Assembly (NCBI GenBank): GCA_026415215.1
Contig: JAOAHN010000058.1
Span: 62,001 to 126,000, forward strand
Length of the DNA stretch: 64,000 nt
Source: Candidatus Hydrogenedentota bacterium
GTDB taxonomy: Bacteria > Hydrogenedentota > Hydrogenedentia > Hydrogenedentales > Hydrogenedentaceae
Reading direction: 5' to 3'
Part shown: one piece after another, positions 7,487 through 15,462 of the stretch
Numbering within the stretch: position 1 is the stretch's first letter
Layout: every line of letters begins with the position of its first letter
Notes under the pieces: model-generated
Told to the model about the DNA's origin: nothing
The model's input: the letters and a program-made list of their open reading frames with translations, nothing else
Database searches by the model: none
Program-made: the position numbers and the translations under genes

Positions 7487-8682
7487 AAAAGAAAAAGACC
7501 AGATTTAGGTTCTTAGGAAAGTTAATAGATGAAAAAACTGAAATCAGTGTAGTTGTGGATAGAGGTGTAGTTGTCGATTTGGTTAAAAAGGATAAACCAA
7601 ATCGCTCTGGTGAAGAAGAAACAATAGTATTTGCTCCTCTTATGTTGGATGCTCAAGTAAACGGTGGATTCGGCGTAAGCATCCAAGATGAAAACTTAGA
7701 TGAAGAAAGGTTGGTTTATTTATCCAGGAAGTTTTTTTCTTTAGGAGTAGCTAAGTGGATTCCTACAGTTGTAACTGCTCCATCTGAGAAAATTCGGGTT
7801 ATATGTGAAAAGATCTCCTCTGCGATAATTTCTAATTCTGAGGTATCTAAGCATATACCGGGTATTCATCTCGAGGGTCCTTGGATATCCCCAGTTGATG
7901 GCCCTCGGGGTGCACATCCCAAAGAATATGTTAAACGCCCTTCGCTGGAAGACTGGCATAAATATAAAAAAGCGAGCAGGGGAAAGATTATTTATGTGAC
8001 ACTTGCACCAGAGGTTGATAAAAACTTAACTTTTTCTAAGCATTTGTTAAGTGAGGGGGTAATATTATCTATAGGCCATCACCAAGCGGGGATAGATATT
8101 CTGGAGAAAGCAATCGAGTGGGGTATCAATATGTTTACTCATATAGGAAATGGGATTGCAAATTTAATACATAGGCACGAAAACCCTATTTGGTTCGCCC
8201 TCGGTAATGACAAAGTGTCCTTTTCGTTGATAGCTGATGGGTTTCACTTGCCGAAGTATTTGATGAAAACTATAGCTAAGGCGAAGAGAGAGGAAAATGT
8301 GTTTTTAGTCTCCGATTCTACACAATTTCTTGGTATGAAGCCAGGGATATATAAAGAATTTGAGAATGAGGTAGAACTCTTACCGAGTGGGAAGCTTTGT
8401 TTAAAAGGAACACCATATCTTGCAGGTAGTGCTTCATCTCTGTTAGACTGTTTCAATGTGTGGTATAACATTTCAGAATGGTCCTTGAGGTCTTGTGCAA
8501 AGTCATGTTCAATAGTCCCAACTAAACTCCTTGGAGTAAAGTTTGTGCCTTACAGACTCAGATTGGGATATTTTGCTAATTTTGTTGTATTGAATAAGAG
8601 GTTAAAAAATGGAGTACCTACATTTACTCCAATGGCAGTTTTTTACGAAGGTGGTTGTAATGTGCTTGAAGATGCTACTTAG
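7483..8682 (+). CDS. nagA: N-acetylglucosamine-6-phosphate deacetylase
   Basis: A 399-residue amidohydrolase that removes acetate from GlcNAc-6-phosphate in amino-sugar catabolism or murein recycling. Motifs: LDAQVNGGFG (NagA version of the first metal motif), GIHLEGPWISPVDGPRGAH (metal Glu and substrate His), SIGHHQAG (metal His), FTHIGNGI (metal His, replacing the common THLFNAM), ADGFHLP, LVSDST (catalytic Asp) and LAGSASSLLDC. Catalytic residues are therefore retained, although the THIGNG loop is divergent, so a related substrate is possible. The ATG overlaps the peptidase stop (ATGA). No nagB is present in the window. Confidence 0.82.
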   Translation: MKKKKTRFRFLGKLIDEKTEISVVVDRGVVVDLVKKDKPNRSGEEETIVFAPLMLDAQVNGGFGVSIQDENLDEERLVYLSRKFFSLGVAKWIPTVVTAPSEKIRVICEKISSAIISNSEVSKHIPGIHLEGPWISPVDGPRGAHPKEYVKRPSLEDWHKYKKASRGKIIYVTLAPEVDKNLTFSKHLLSEGVILSIGHHQAGIDILEKAIEWGINMFTHIGNGIANLIHRHENPIWFALGNDKVSFSLIADGFHLPKYLMKTIAKAKREENVFLVSDSTQFLGMKPGIYKEFENEVELLPSGKLCLKGTPYLAGSASSLLDCFNVWYNISEWSLRSCAKSCSIVPTKLLGVKFVPYRLRLGYFANFVVLNKRLKNGVPTFTPMAVFYEGGCNVLEDAT

Positions 8683-8723
8683 ATATGATTAAATAATTAT
8701 ACGAGGTAACTGGGAGTTTCTTA

Positions 8724-10403
8724 GTGGCAAAACTGTATCTCATAAGAGAAGGGAGCGGGGAGAAGATTCCAATTTCTTCTGCTATGGTTATTGGCCGGAC
8801 GAGGGAATGTAACTTGGTACTGGAAGATCCTGCTGTTTCACGGAGACATTTTGAGATTGTGCCAAGAGAAAATGGGATTTATCTAAAAGATTTAGGAAGT
8901 ACTAATGGGACTTATGTAAACGGTCATAGATTATCAGAAGGACTGCTTAGACCTGGAGATTGTATACAAGTTGGTAGGACTGTATTGAAATTTGAAGTGG
9001 AAGAAAACAATGCCCCATCGAAATTTGAAACGGATAGAAATCTTGACCACTCAGTAGTGGAGCGTTCCTTTTTAAGTTTGGAGTTACCCAAAAGACTTAA
9101 GAAATTAGAGAAGGATCTTCCCGTAGCTCTTGAGACTCTTTACTCTGTTCTTAATGATATAGCGGGAACTTTCGATATTTGTGAACTTCAGAATGGTATC
9201 CTTGAATCTACTTCCAAGATTTTGCCAATTTCTCACGGGGCCATTCTATTTACCAATTCAGAAAATGAGATTATTCCATGTAAGAAGTGTGGAAAGGTTC
9301 ATCAACTCCAAGGGAAAGATATTGCATTGTCTGAATCTTCTCAAGTTAAAGTAAGTAGTACACTCGTTTCTAAAGTAGTTAAAGCACGACAAAGTATTTT
9401 ATATAAGGATATAGTAGATGATGAAGATATGAGAAATGCGATTAGTATAATGTCTCTTAATGTGCGTTCAGCGATGTGTGTTCCCCTGAGGAGTAGAAAC
9501 AGAGTTTTGGGGTTAATATATTTCGATTGTTCAGAAGATAAGGGAAAATACACTGAGGCGGATTTGCTTTTGGTTTCAGCAATAGGAAACTCCGCAGGGT
9601 TGGCGTTTGAAAATGCGGAATTTCATGAGCAACTGATAGAAAAATACAGACTTGAGCAAGAAGTTAAGACCGCGGGAATAATTCAGACTGGGTTTCTATT
9701 TAATGATTGGAGTTCATTACCAGAAGCCTGTGATATATATGCGAAAACATTACCTGCTAAAATTGTGGGAGGCGATTTCTTCGATGTGGTAAAGATTTCT
9801 GATAATATGATTGCTTTTGCTGTGGGCGATGTGTCTGGTAAGGGGATACCCTCTGCTCTTGCAATGGTAAAAATACTAACTATGTTTAGAACTCAAGTAG
9901 TAAGACAGGAGTCGGAGTTAGATTTAATAAAAATATTGAATACCGACCTTGTTAGGAGTTCTCAAGAGGGCATGTTTTGCTCATTGGTGCTGGGAATATT
10001 AGACATAAATACCGGGGAGTTAAGATGTGTAAATGCAGGGCATCTTCCTGGGTTGTTGATTAGGGATGAGAAGTTAGATTTTATCTTTCATCCAAGTGGG
10101 CCACCCTTAGGAATTGTAGATAAAGATGTTTGGAAGGTGGAGAGAGAAGTACTCCACTCAAGTGATTGCCTTGTTTTGGTTACAGATGGAATTACAGAAG
10201 CGAGAAGAGGGGTAACTGGGAAAAACTTAAGTGATAGAGAATTTGGTTTTCATAGGTTGAGGAAGTGCATCGATAAACACAAGACTCAGACTCCTAAAGA
10301 AATTGTGTCTGCAGTTCTGGAAAATGTTAAGAAATATGCATCTCCTGAGCTTCCACATGATGACTGCACTATTTTTGTTTTGAAATGGAATGGGTATGCG
10401 TGA
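8724..10403 (+). CDS. FHA-GAF-PP2C phosphatase, RsbU/SpoIIE type
   Basis: A 559-residue cytosolic regulatory phosphatase expected to dephosphorylate a STAS-domain anti-sigma antagonist. Domains: FHA at about 1-95 (GRTRECNLVLEDPAVSRRH and DLGSTNGTYVNG, the phospho-threonine-binding loops), GAF at about 130-305 with NVRSAMCVPLRSRNRVLGLIYF, then PP2C at about 330-557. The PP2C metal ligands are seen in GGDFFDVV, GDVSGKGIP, TDGITEARRG and PHDDCTIF. The start is GTG with GGGAG seven bases upstream. The next gene, an RsbW-like kinase, begins inside its 3' end, and the STAS target follows, so the set forms a complete partner switch that runs straight into Mla genes. Confidence 0.92.
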   Translation: MAKLYLIREGSGEKIPISSAMVIGRTRECNLVLEDPAVSRRHFEIVPRENGIYLKDLGSTNGTYVNGHRLSEGLLRPGDCIQVGRTVLKFEVEENNAPSKFETDRNLDHSVVERSFLSLELPKRLKKLEKDLPVALETLYSVLNDIAGTFDICELQNGILESTSKILPISHGAILFTNSENEIIPCKKCGKVHQLQGKDIALSESSQVKVSSTLVSKVVKARQSILYKDIVDDEDMRNAISIMSLNVRSAMCVPLRSRNRVLGLIYFDCSEDKGKYTEADLLLVSAIGNSAGLAFENAEFHEQLIEKYRLEQEVKTAGIIQTGFLFNDWSSLPEACDIYAKTLPAKIVGGDFFDVVKISDNMIAFAVGDVSGKGIPSALAMVKILTMFRTQVVRQESELDLIKILNTDLVRSSQEGMFCSLVLGILDINTGELRCVNAGHLPGLLIRDEKLDFIFHPSGPPLGIVDKDVWKVEREVLHSSDCLVLVTDGITEARRGVTGKNLSDREFGFHRLRKCIDKHKTQTPKEIVSAVLENVKKYASPELPHDDCTIFVLKWNGYA

Positions 10404-10821
10404 AGATTTTATTTTGATATTTCGGTCTCACCCGAGACTGTTAAAGTCTGTGCGCTCTCTTATTAAATCATACCTCGAGACATTAAACTTTTCTGAAGAT
10501 AGAATTTCTGAAATAGTACTCGGATTAGACGAAGCCTGCACTAATTGTATACGCCATGCATACAAAGGGAGAAGAAGTGGTAGTATTCAGTTGTTTGTGA
10601 ATCTTGGAAACTCCTGGTTGGAGTTTGTACTGCGAGATTGTGGGGTATGTCCCCCTGCTAATTTTCTCTCCGCTACAGATACTCGGGAAATCAAATCCGG
10701 TGCACCAAAACCGCATGGTGTAGGATTAATAATATTAAAAAGAACTTTCGAGCAGGTGGAGTTCAAAGTAGACAGAGAAGGTAGAAATTGTTTAATTTTA
10801 AGAACCAAAAGGCCTAAATAG
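10390..10821 (+). CDS. RsbW/SpoIIAB-like serine kinase (HATPase_c_2)
   Basis: A 143-residue GHKL-fold ATPase. The N-box is GLDEACTNCIRHAY (Glu48, Asn52, His56), the G1 box is RDCGVCPP (Asp83), and the G2 box is HGVGLIILK (Gly110-Gly112). All ATP-binding features are intact, so it should be an active kinase for the neighbouring STAS protein. Start overlaps the phosphatase gene by 14 bases; another in-frame ATG at the third codon (MREDF) is possible. In known systems such kinases also sequester a sigma factor, but no matching sigma factor lies beside it. Here the target may instead be the Mla transporter through the STAS protein. Confidence 0.9.
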   Translation: MGMREDFILIFRSHPRLLKSVRSLIKSYLETLNFSEDRISEIVLGLDEACTNCIRHAYKGRRSGSIQLFVNLGNSWLEFVLRDCGVCPPANFLSATDTREIKSGAPKPHGVGLIILKRTFEQVEFKVDREGRNCLILRTKRPK

Positions 10822-10837
10822 TTTAGGAAATTGAACT

Positions 10838-11158
10838 ATGTCCATCGAAATAAAGATAAATAATGATGAGCAGGTTTGCAAAATCGAGGTTATTGGGCAA
10901 GTTGACCTTTATACATCTCCTGAATTAAGGAAGGCTATTCTCAGTGGTATGGATAAAGTTAACAAGAAAATGCTGGTAGAACTCTCCAATGTGGAGTATA
11001 TGGATTCTTCGGGAGTGGCTACCCTCGTAGAAGGATTAAGATCTGCGATGAAACATAAGAAAGAATTTTATTTAGTTTCTCCATCACCTGCGGTTAGGAA
11101 AGTTCTAAATCTTGCAAGACTCGAAAGTGTATTTACAATATTAGAAAGTGATTCATAA
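10838..11158 (+). CDS. STAS protein, RsbV/SpoIIAA-like; candidate MlaB equivalent
   Basis: A 106-residue single STAS domain. The strand-helix pattern begins IEVIGQVDLYTSPELRKAI and the phosphorylation loop is VEYMDSSGVATLVEG, with Asp56-Ser57-Ser58-Gly59 matching the phospho-acceptor site of SpoIIAA and RsbV. The protein ends with the usual ARLESVFTIL helix. Its stop codon shares one base with the mlaE start, so the two are translationally coupled. In Mla operons the STAS protein MlaB binds the ATPase MlaF and is needed for activity. Position and sequence therefore allow two roles: antagonist in the partner switch encoded just upstream, and subunit of the transporter encoded just downstream. 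Confidence 0.9.
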   Translation: MSIEIKINNDEQVCKIEVIGQVDLYTSPELRKAILSGMDKVNKKMLVELSNVEYMDSSGVATLVEGLRSAMKHKKEFYLVSPSPAVRKVLNLARLESVFTILESDS

Positions 11159-11952
11159 TGTTCACTCGTATCTTGGGTATTATAGGGAAAAAAACCATTT
11201 TGTGTATAGGCACGACTTTAGCTATCTGTGTATTAGTTTTTGAGACTTTCAATTGGCTTTTTGTGCAACCTCTTTTGGGGAGAGGGTTAAGATGGAAAGA
11301 TGCTATTGAAAATTTTTTAGAGTTCGGCTATAGGTCCTTGCCTATTGTAGGGTTAATATCTCTCTTAGTGGGGATAATAATGGGTATGCAGTCCGCCTAT
11401 ACTCTACAACAATGGGGGGCCACTATTTTTATTGCAAATCTTGTGGGAATATCTGCGTTGAGAGAATTGGCTCCATTGATGTCTGCGATACTAATAACTG
11501 GGAGGAGTGGTTCCGCTATTACTGCTGAAATAGGTACCATGAAAATCTCAGAGGAGATAGATGCACTTATAGTAATGGGACTGAGCCCATTTAAATACCT
11601 GGTAGTGCCAAAATTTATAGGGATGCTTTTTGCAGTTCCCTGTGTAACGGTGATTTCTATGGCTATTATGATAGCAGGGGGATTTATCGTAGGTGTGGGT
11701 ATCCTGGGTTTAGATTTCTGGGCTTATTTCGACCAAACTGCTAAAGCTCTGACTTCTAAAGACCTATTCTCAGGTATGGTGAAAAGCGTTTTTTTCGGTT
11801 TGACTATTTGCTGGGTGGGAATATATAAAGGATTTCAAGTCGAGGGTAGTGCTGAGAGTGTGGGCAGAATGACTACTTCCTCTGTAGTTACTTCAATCTT
11901 TACAATAATAATTGTTGACCTTATTTGGACTAGTTTATTCTACTTCAGTTAG
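11158..11952 (+). CDS. mlaE: MlaE-family lipid ABC transporter permease
   Basis: A 264-residue inner-membrane permease of the MlaE/TGD1 family, which moves phospholipid between inner membrane and the MCE protein. Typical segments: PIVGLISLLVGIIMGMQSAYTLQQWGA, ISALRELAPLMSAILITGRSGSAITAEIGTMKISEEIDALIVMG (the conserved coupling region contacting the ATPase) and P-K-F-I-G-M at the next helix. Five to six hydrophobic helices are visible. Its start overlaps the STAS stop codon by one base and mlaF follows two bases after its stop. Confidence 0.95.
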   Translation: MFTRILGIIGKKTILCIGTTLAICVLVFETFNWLFVQPLLGRGLRWKDAIENFLEFGYRSLPIVGLISLLVGIIMGMQSAYTLQQWGATIFIANLVGISALRELAPLMSAILITGRSGSAITAEIGTMKISEEIDALIVMGLSPFKYLVVPKFIGMLFAVPCVTVISMAIMIAGGFIVGVGILGLDFWAYFDQTAKALTSKDLFSGMVKSVFFGLTICWVGIYKGFQVEGSAESVGRMTTSSVVTSIFTIIIVDLIWTSLFYFS

Positions 11953-11954
11953 AA

Positions 11955-12755
11955 ATGAGTGGCTTTGAAGAAAATATTATTGAAGTAAGAAATTTAGTGA
12001 TGGAATACAATGGCAATCATGTACTCGATAACATCACTTTTAATGTAAAGAAGGGGGAGATTTTTGTAATACTTGGTCGGAGTGGGTGTGGTAAGAGTAC
12101 ATTGCTTCGAGCTATGGTTGGGTTGTTAACTCCCACATCTGGTGAAATTTATATTTTTGGGAAAAATATATTGGCTCTCGGGCATAAAGACCAGGTTGAA
12201 TTTAGAAAGAAAATAGGAATGTGTTTTCAGAATTCTGCCCTTTTTAATTCAATGACGGTAGGGGAAAATGTTGCTTTGCCAATAAGGGAGCATACGAAGC
12301 TGGCTGATTCAACTATAGAGATAATGGCACGGATTAAACTTGAGTTAGTTGGTTTAGGAGGTTGTTATGATATGTATCCGTCTCAGTTAAGTGGTGGTAT
12401 GAAGAAAAGGGCAGGAATAGCAAGGGCAATGGCATTGGACCCGGAGATAATTTTTTATGATGAACCTTCCTCAGGATTAGACCCAGTGGTATCTGCCGGT
12501 TTAGACCAGCTTATACGAAAGATGCAAAATACATTTGGTTTAACGAGTGTAGTAGTTACTCACGATCTTGATAGTGTTAAGATTATTGCAGACAGAATAT
12601 GTGTTCTTCATAATGCTAAAATTCTTGCGATTGGAACTCTTGAAGAACTTGAGAAAAGTGAGGATCCATATATCAGGCAGTTCTTTACAAGAACGCCTGA
12701 TCCCGAAGAAACCTATTCTTCCTCTTTAATTTTGGAAGATAAAGGTAGTATGTAA
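11955..12755 (+). CDS. mlaF: MlaF-family lipid transporter ATP-binding protein
   Basis: A 266-residue ABC ATPase. Walker A GRSGCGKST, Q-loop CFQNSALFNSMTVGENVALP, signature LSGGMKKRAGIARAMA, Walker B IIFYDEPSSGLDP and switch histidine VVTHD are all present. The LSGGM(K/R)KR signature and the SALFNSMTV Q-loop are typical of MlaF rather than of other importers. The C-terminal tail after residue 235 (SEDPYIRQFF) is of the kind that contacts the neighbouring MlaF protomer and MlaB. It powers transport with the upstream permease. Confidence 0.95.
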   Translation: MSGFEENIIEVRNLVMEYNGNHVLDNITFNVKKGEIFVILGRSGCGKSTLLRAMVGLLTPTSGEIYIFGKNILALGHKDQVEFRKKIGMCFQNSALFNSMTVGENVALPIREHTKLADSTIEIMARIKLELVGLGGCYDMYPSQLSGGMKKRAGIARAMALDPEIIFYDEPSSGLDPVVSAGLDQLIRKMQNTFGLTSVVVTHDLDSVKIIADRICVLHNAKILAIGTLEELEKSEDPYIRQFFTRTPDPEETYSSSLILEDKGSM

Positions 12756-12787
12756 TAATAAAAACTTCATCTCGTTTGGGTTTGGCT

Positions 12788-13828
12788 ATGAATGTTAGTA
12801 AGTCAAAAGAGTTTGCAAAGAAGGAAATAATAGCGGGGCTTTTTGTGCTATTAAGTCTGGGAATATTAATTGCTTTTGTATTTATAGTGAGAGGATATAG
12901 GCCCTATACAGGGGAAAAGGTCTACTATGCAAAGTTTAAAAATACACTCGGATTAGACAAAGGAGCCGATGTCAGATACGGTGGCTTAAAGGTTGGAAAG
13001 GTAGTAGATATATTTCAAGATAAAGAAGATCCTACACTCGTTTGTGTTAAAATTGCGGTTTCTAAGGATGTTCAATTGAATCAGAAATGTGTAGCATCTG
13101 TTGAACAAGTTTCCCTTACATCTGCACGCCATTTAGAGATATCTACAGGAGAGCTTGATGCCCCTAAAATCCCTGAGAATTCATACATACCTTCGATAAA
13201 TAAGAGTGGGGCATTAGTTGAACTCCCTGATTTTTCATCCACTGTAGCTAAGGTAGAACAGTTAATAGAGGACCTAAGGGATTTCTTAGGAATGGAAGTT
13301 GTAAGAGCGGAGGAAAAAAATGGAAAAACCTTTCCTCGCGTAGCTCAACTTACGGAAGATATTAAACGCACTATGGAAAAGGGTTCTGAGTTTATAGGAG
13401 AGCTAAATGATTTACTAAAAGAGCAAAAGCCCCAAATCAATGAGGTAGTAGTCGAACTTAATCAAATTGAGAAGGAGCTTAAGAAAGTATTAGAGCGAGC
13501 CAATACTATATTGACTGAAAGCAGGGAACCTCTCAAAGAAACATTAGTTAATGTGAAAGAATTAGCATTGAGATTACAAAAAGTGGTTGAACAGGGATCT
13601 AATAGTCTCGAAGTAATACTTAAGAATCTTGAAAAATTAACTACCAATATAGATAGCTTGTCTGGTGAAGCTAAAATTTGGTTTAGTAAAAATAGGCGTA
13701 CTATAGAAGATATTGTGGTTGATTTGAAGGACACTATCCGTAATTTGAGAATTTTGTCTCAGATTCTCGCGGAACAACCTCAGTCTCTCCTAACAGGAAA
13801 GCCTATTTCAGGTTCAGGGAGAAAGTAA
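12788..13828 (+). CDS. mlaD: MlaD-family MCE-domain substrate-binding protein
   Basis: A 346-residue periplasm-facing protein with one N-terminal membrane anchor (IIAGLFVLLSLGILIAFVFIV) and an MCE domain at about 35-120 with YYAKFKNTLGLDKGADVRYGGLKVGKV. The remainder to about 330 is heptad-rich, Lys/Glu/Leu helical sequence, suggesting a coiled coil longer than in E. coli MlaD (183 residues) and closer to MCE proteins with helical needles. MCE proteins form hexameric lipid channels. The ATG with GGG seven bases upstream is preferred over a TTG four codons earlier. Confidence 0.93.
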   Translation: MNVSKSKEFAKKEIIAGLFVLLSLGILIAFVFIVRGYRPYTGEKVYYAKFKNTLGLDKGADVRYGGLKVGKVVDIFQDKEDPTLVCVKIAVSKDVQLNQKCVASVEQVSLTSARHLEISTGELDAPKIPENSYIPSINKSGALVELPDFSSTVAKVEQLIEDLRDFLGMEVVRAEEKNGKTFPRVAQLTEDIKRTMEKGSEFIGELNDLLKEQKPQINEVVVELNQIEKELKKVLERANTILTESREPLKETLVNVKELALRLQKVVEQGSNSLEVILKNLEKLTTNIDSLSGEAKIWFSKNRRTIEDIVVDLKDTIRNLRILSQILAEQPQSLLTGKPISGSGRK

Positions 13829-13831
13829 TAT

Positions 13832-14455
13832 ATGAGAAAATGTCGTTTTTTAAAAAGTTTTTTTGCGAAGTTTTTTTGCGTGTGTTTACTTTTATTGTTT
13901 TATGGATGTATTACATCCTCAAAAGTGAGCTACTTTACATTGGATGTTAAACAGCCCCTGATCGAATCAAATGGCGAGAAAAATATTTGTCTTGAAGTGG
14001 TTAGTATTAAACTTTCAGAACCTTTGAAACGAAAGGAGATAATGTTTAGAAGTAGTTCAGTTGAGATTGGTTATTATTCCGAATATCTTTGGGCATCAAG
14101 TATTGAGGAGATGGTTGCCCTGAGATTTAATAAGTATTTTTCCTGCCCAGGTGTGAAAATTAAACCTGATTACTATTTGCATATTGACCTTTTAAATTTC
14201 GAGCAAGAGGTATCACCTGAAGGCTCTCGAGCTATTGTATCTATGAAAATAGAAATATTAAATCCTGAAGATATGAAATTGATTTCGCAAAGGTATTATA
14301 CGGAGGTAGAAGTTATAAATTCCGAAGATATTGTAGAAACTGTCACTAAACTATCTCGTGCTACTGATAAAATTATAATTAGAGTTGAGAAAGATATCTC
14401 TGAATATGTAAGGGGATCTTCACAAGTTGGAGGTAGAACTGATGCCCCGCATTGA
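13832..14455 (+). CDS. ABC-type transport auxiliary lipoprotein, PqiC-like
   Basis: A 207-residue outer-membrane-type lipoprotein. The signal peptide ends at the lipobox LLFYGC (Cys near residue 28), followed by SSKVSYFTLDV, the YFTL motif at the mature N-terminus of the ABC_trans_aux (DUF330/PqiC) family. The later IEEMVALRFNKYF and DYYLHIDLLNFEQEVSPEGSRAIVSMKIEILN match the family's DSLxxxL and xxLxVxIxxF strands. These proteins cap MCE complexes at the outer membrane, supporting a diderm envelope. GGGAG in the 3' end of mlaD serves as ribosome-binding site. Confidence 0.87.
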   Translation: MRKCRFLKSFFAKFFCVCLLLLFYGCITSSKVSYFTLDVKQPLIESNGEKNICLEVVSIKLSEPLKRKEIMFRSSSVEIGYYSEYLWASSIEEMVALRFNKYFSCPGVKIKPDYYLHIDLLNFEQEVSPEGSRAIVSMKIEILNPEDMKLISQRYYTEVEVINSEDIVETVTKLSRATDKIIIRVEKDISEYVRGSSQVGGRTDAPH

Positions 14456-15239
14456 TATTGATGATTTTTTGACCGATTATGAGCGCGCAGTTTGTTATTT
14501 CACTTTGCCGAAAATTTCATACACTGTTAGACCAATAGTTGTATTTTTTTACACACTTATTTTACTCGTATCTTTCTCTCTTCTTTTTGTAGGTTTTTTG
14601 TATGAAAGTTTGCTACTTGTAAATCTGGGAGGGTTCTTATCATTTGGGGTAGCTTTAGTAGGTGTTTCTTTGTTTGTAGGGAGAACAATTGTAAACGAGT
14701 ATAAATGGAGAAAATACCTGAGATACTCAAGTATTTCGCCCAACAAAGTTGAAATAGATTTGCCAGACCCGTTTCAAAATCATGTCTTATTTTCTATCCC
14801 TCTTGATAAAAGGTTTAGTAATCTCTTTCCTTGTATAGATAGGAATGGAGAAGTTCTATTTTTCATAGAGGAGATTGAAAAGGGGAGAAAGTGGGTAATT
14901 AAAAATCCCCAGGATGTTGAAGTGGCGAGGGTAGAAGGAAAACCAAGTTTATTTAGTTTTGTTATCTCATACAAGACTCCCTTTGTCATGAGAGTTTACG
15001 AGGGGACCAATTTATCCTATTTCATAAAGCCTAAATGCTCTATTTTTAATGTCGGTTTTGTGGTTTTGGATAAGAAACAAACACCTAATCTTAATTACAC
15101 TATTTCTGACACCGCAGTGTTTGTTAATAAAGAATTAGTTGGTAGATTTTATCAGCTTCGCCGATATTTTTATCTCGACATTCAAGAACAACATTTCAAC
15201 CTCGGCTTACTCGCTTTTTTCATTTATTTTAGTGGATGA
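14442..15239 (+). CDS. Membrane protein of unknown function, possible scramblase/LURP-like fold
   Basis: A 265-residue protein ending the Mla operon. Two transmembrane helices lie at about residues 33-53 and 59-80 (VVFFYTLILLVSFSLLFVGF, LLLVNLGGFLSFGVALVGVSLF), then a soluble domain of about 180 residues rich in beta strands: EVLFFIEEIEKGRKWVIKNPQDVEVARVEGKP, then FFI-less strands and a final LVGRFYQLRRYFYLDI. The repeated pattern of a strand, a polar turn and 'DVEVARV' or 'ELVGRF' resembles the tubby-like barrel of phospholipid scramblase/LURP-one proteins, which would make sense beside a lipid transporter. This is only pattern resemblance. The ATG after GGAGG is chosen. It overlaps the lipoprotein gene by 14 bases. 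Confidence 0.6.
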   Translation: MPRIDIDDFLTDYERAVCYFTLPKISYTVRPIVVFFYTLILLVSFSLLFVGFLYESLLLVNLGGFLSFGVALVGVSLFVGRTIVNEYKWRKYLRYSSISPNKVEIDLPDPFQNHVLFSIPLDKRFSNLFPCIDRNGEVLFFIEEIEKGRKWVIKNPQDVEVARVEGKPSLFSFVISYKTPFVMRVYEGTNLSYFIKPKCSIFNVGFVVLDKKQTPNLNYTISDTAVFVNKELVGRFYQLRRYFYLDIQEQHFNLGLLAFFIYFSG

Positions 15240-15315
15240 GCACATTCAGTTTAAGACCTGCCTTGGAATAGGGGTAAAATGTTGAATAAGTTATAGATTC
15301 TCCTATGAGAGTTCT

Positions 15316-15462
15316 TTAGGAGATTTTACTATTTTGTTCACTATTTCTGATTGAGTTAAGCATCGAGAAAATATCAAAAAGACCTTTGATTCCCACATAC
15401 AAAGTCATAGTTGCGTACCACACTATGCAGAATATCAAAGTTGCAAGCCAAAATATTTTCAT
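15316..15462 (-). CDS. 48-residue membrane peptide, putative symporter accessory subunit
   Basis: Read directly from the sequence. The frame begins MKIFWLATLIFCIVWYATMT, continues LYVGIKGLFDIFSML, and ends in a polar tail (SEQNSKIS). It has one, perhaps two, hydrophobic helices. Its ATG overlaps the stop codon of the symporter gene (ATGA), which is strong evidence for coupled translation. Several families of SSS and other secondary transporters are known to have small single-helix partners encoded beside them. I do not recognise this one. Its position downstream, not upstream, of the transporter is less usual. Confidence 0.65.
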   Translation of the reverse strand: MKIFWLATLIFCIVWYATMTLYVGIKGLFDIFSMLNSIRNSEQNSKIS

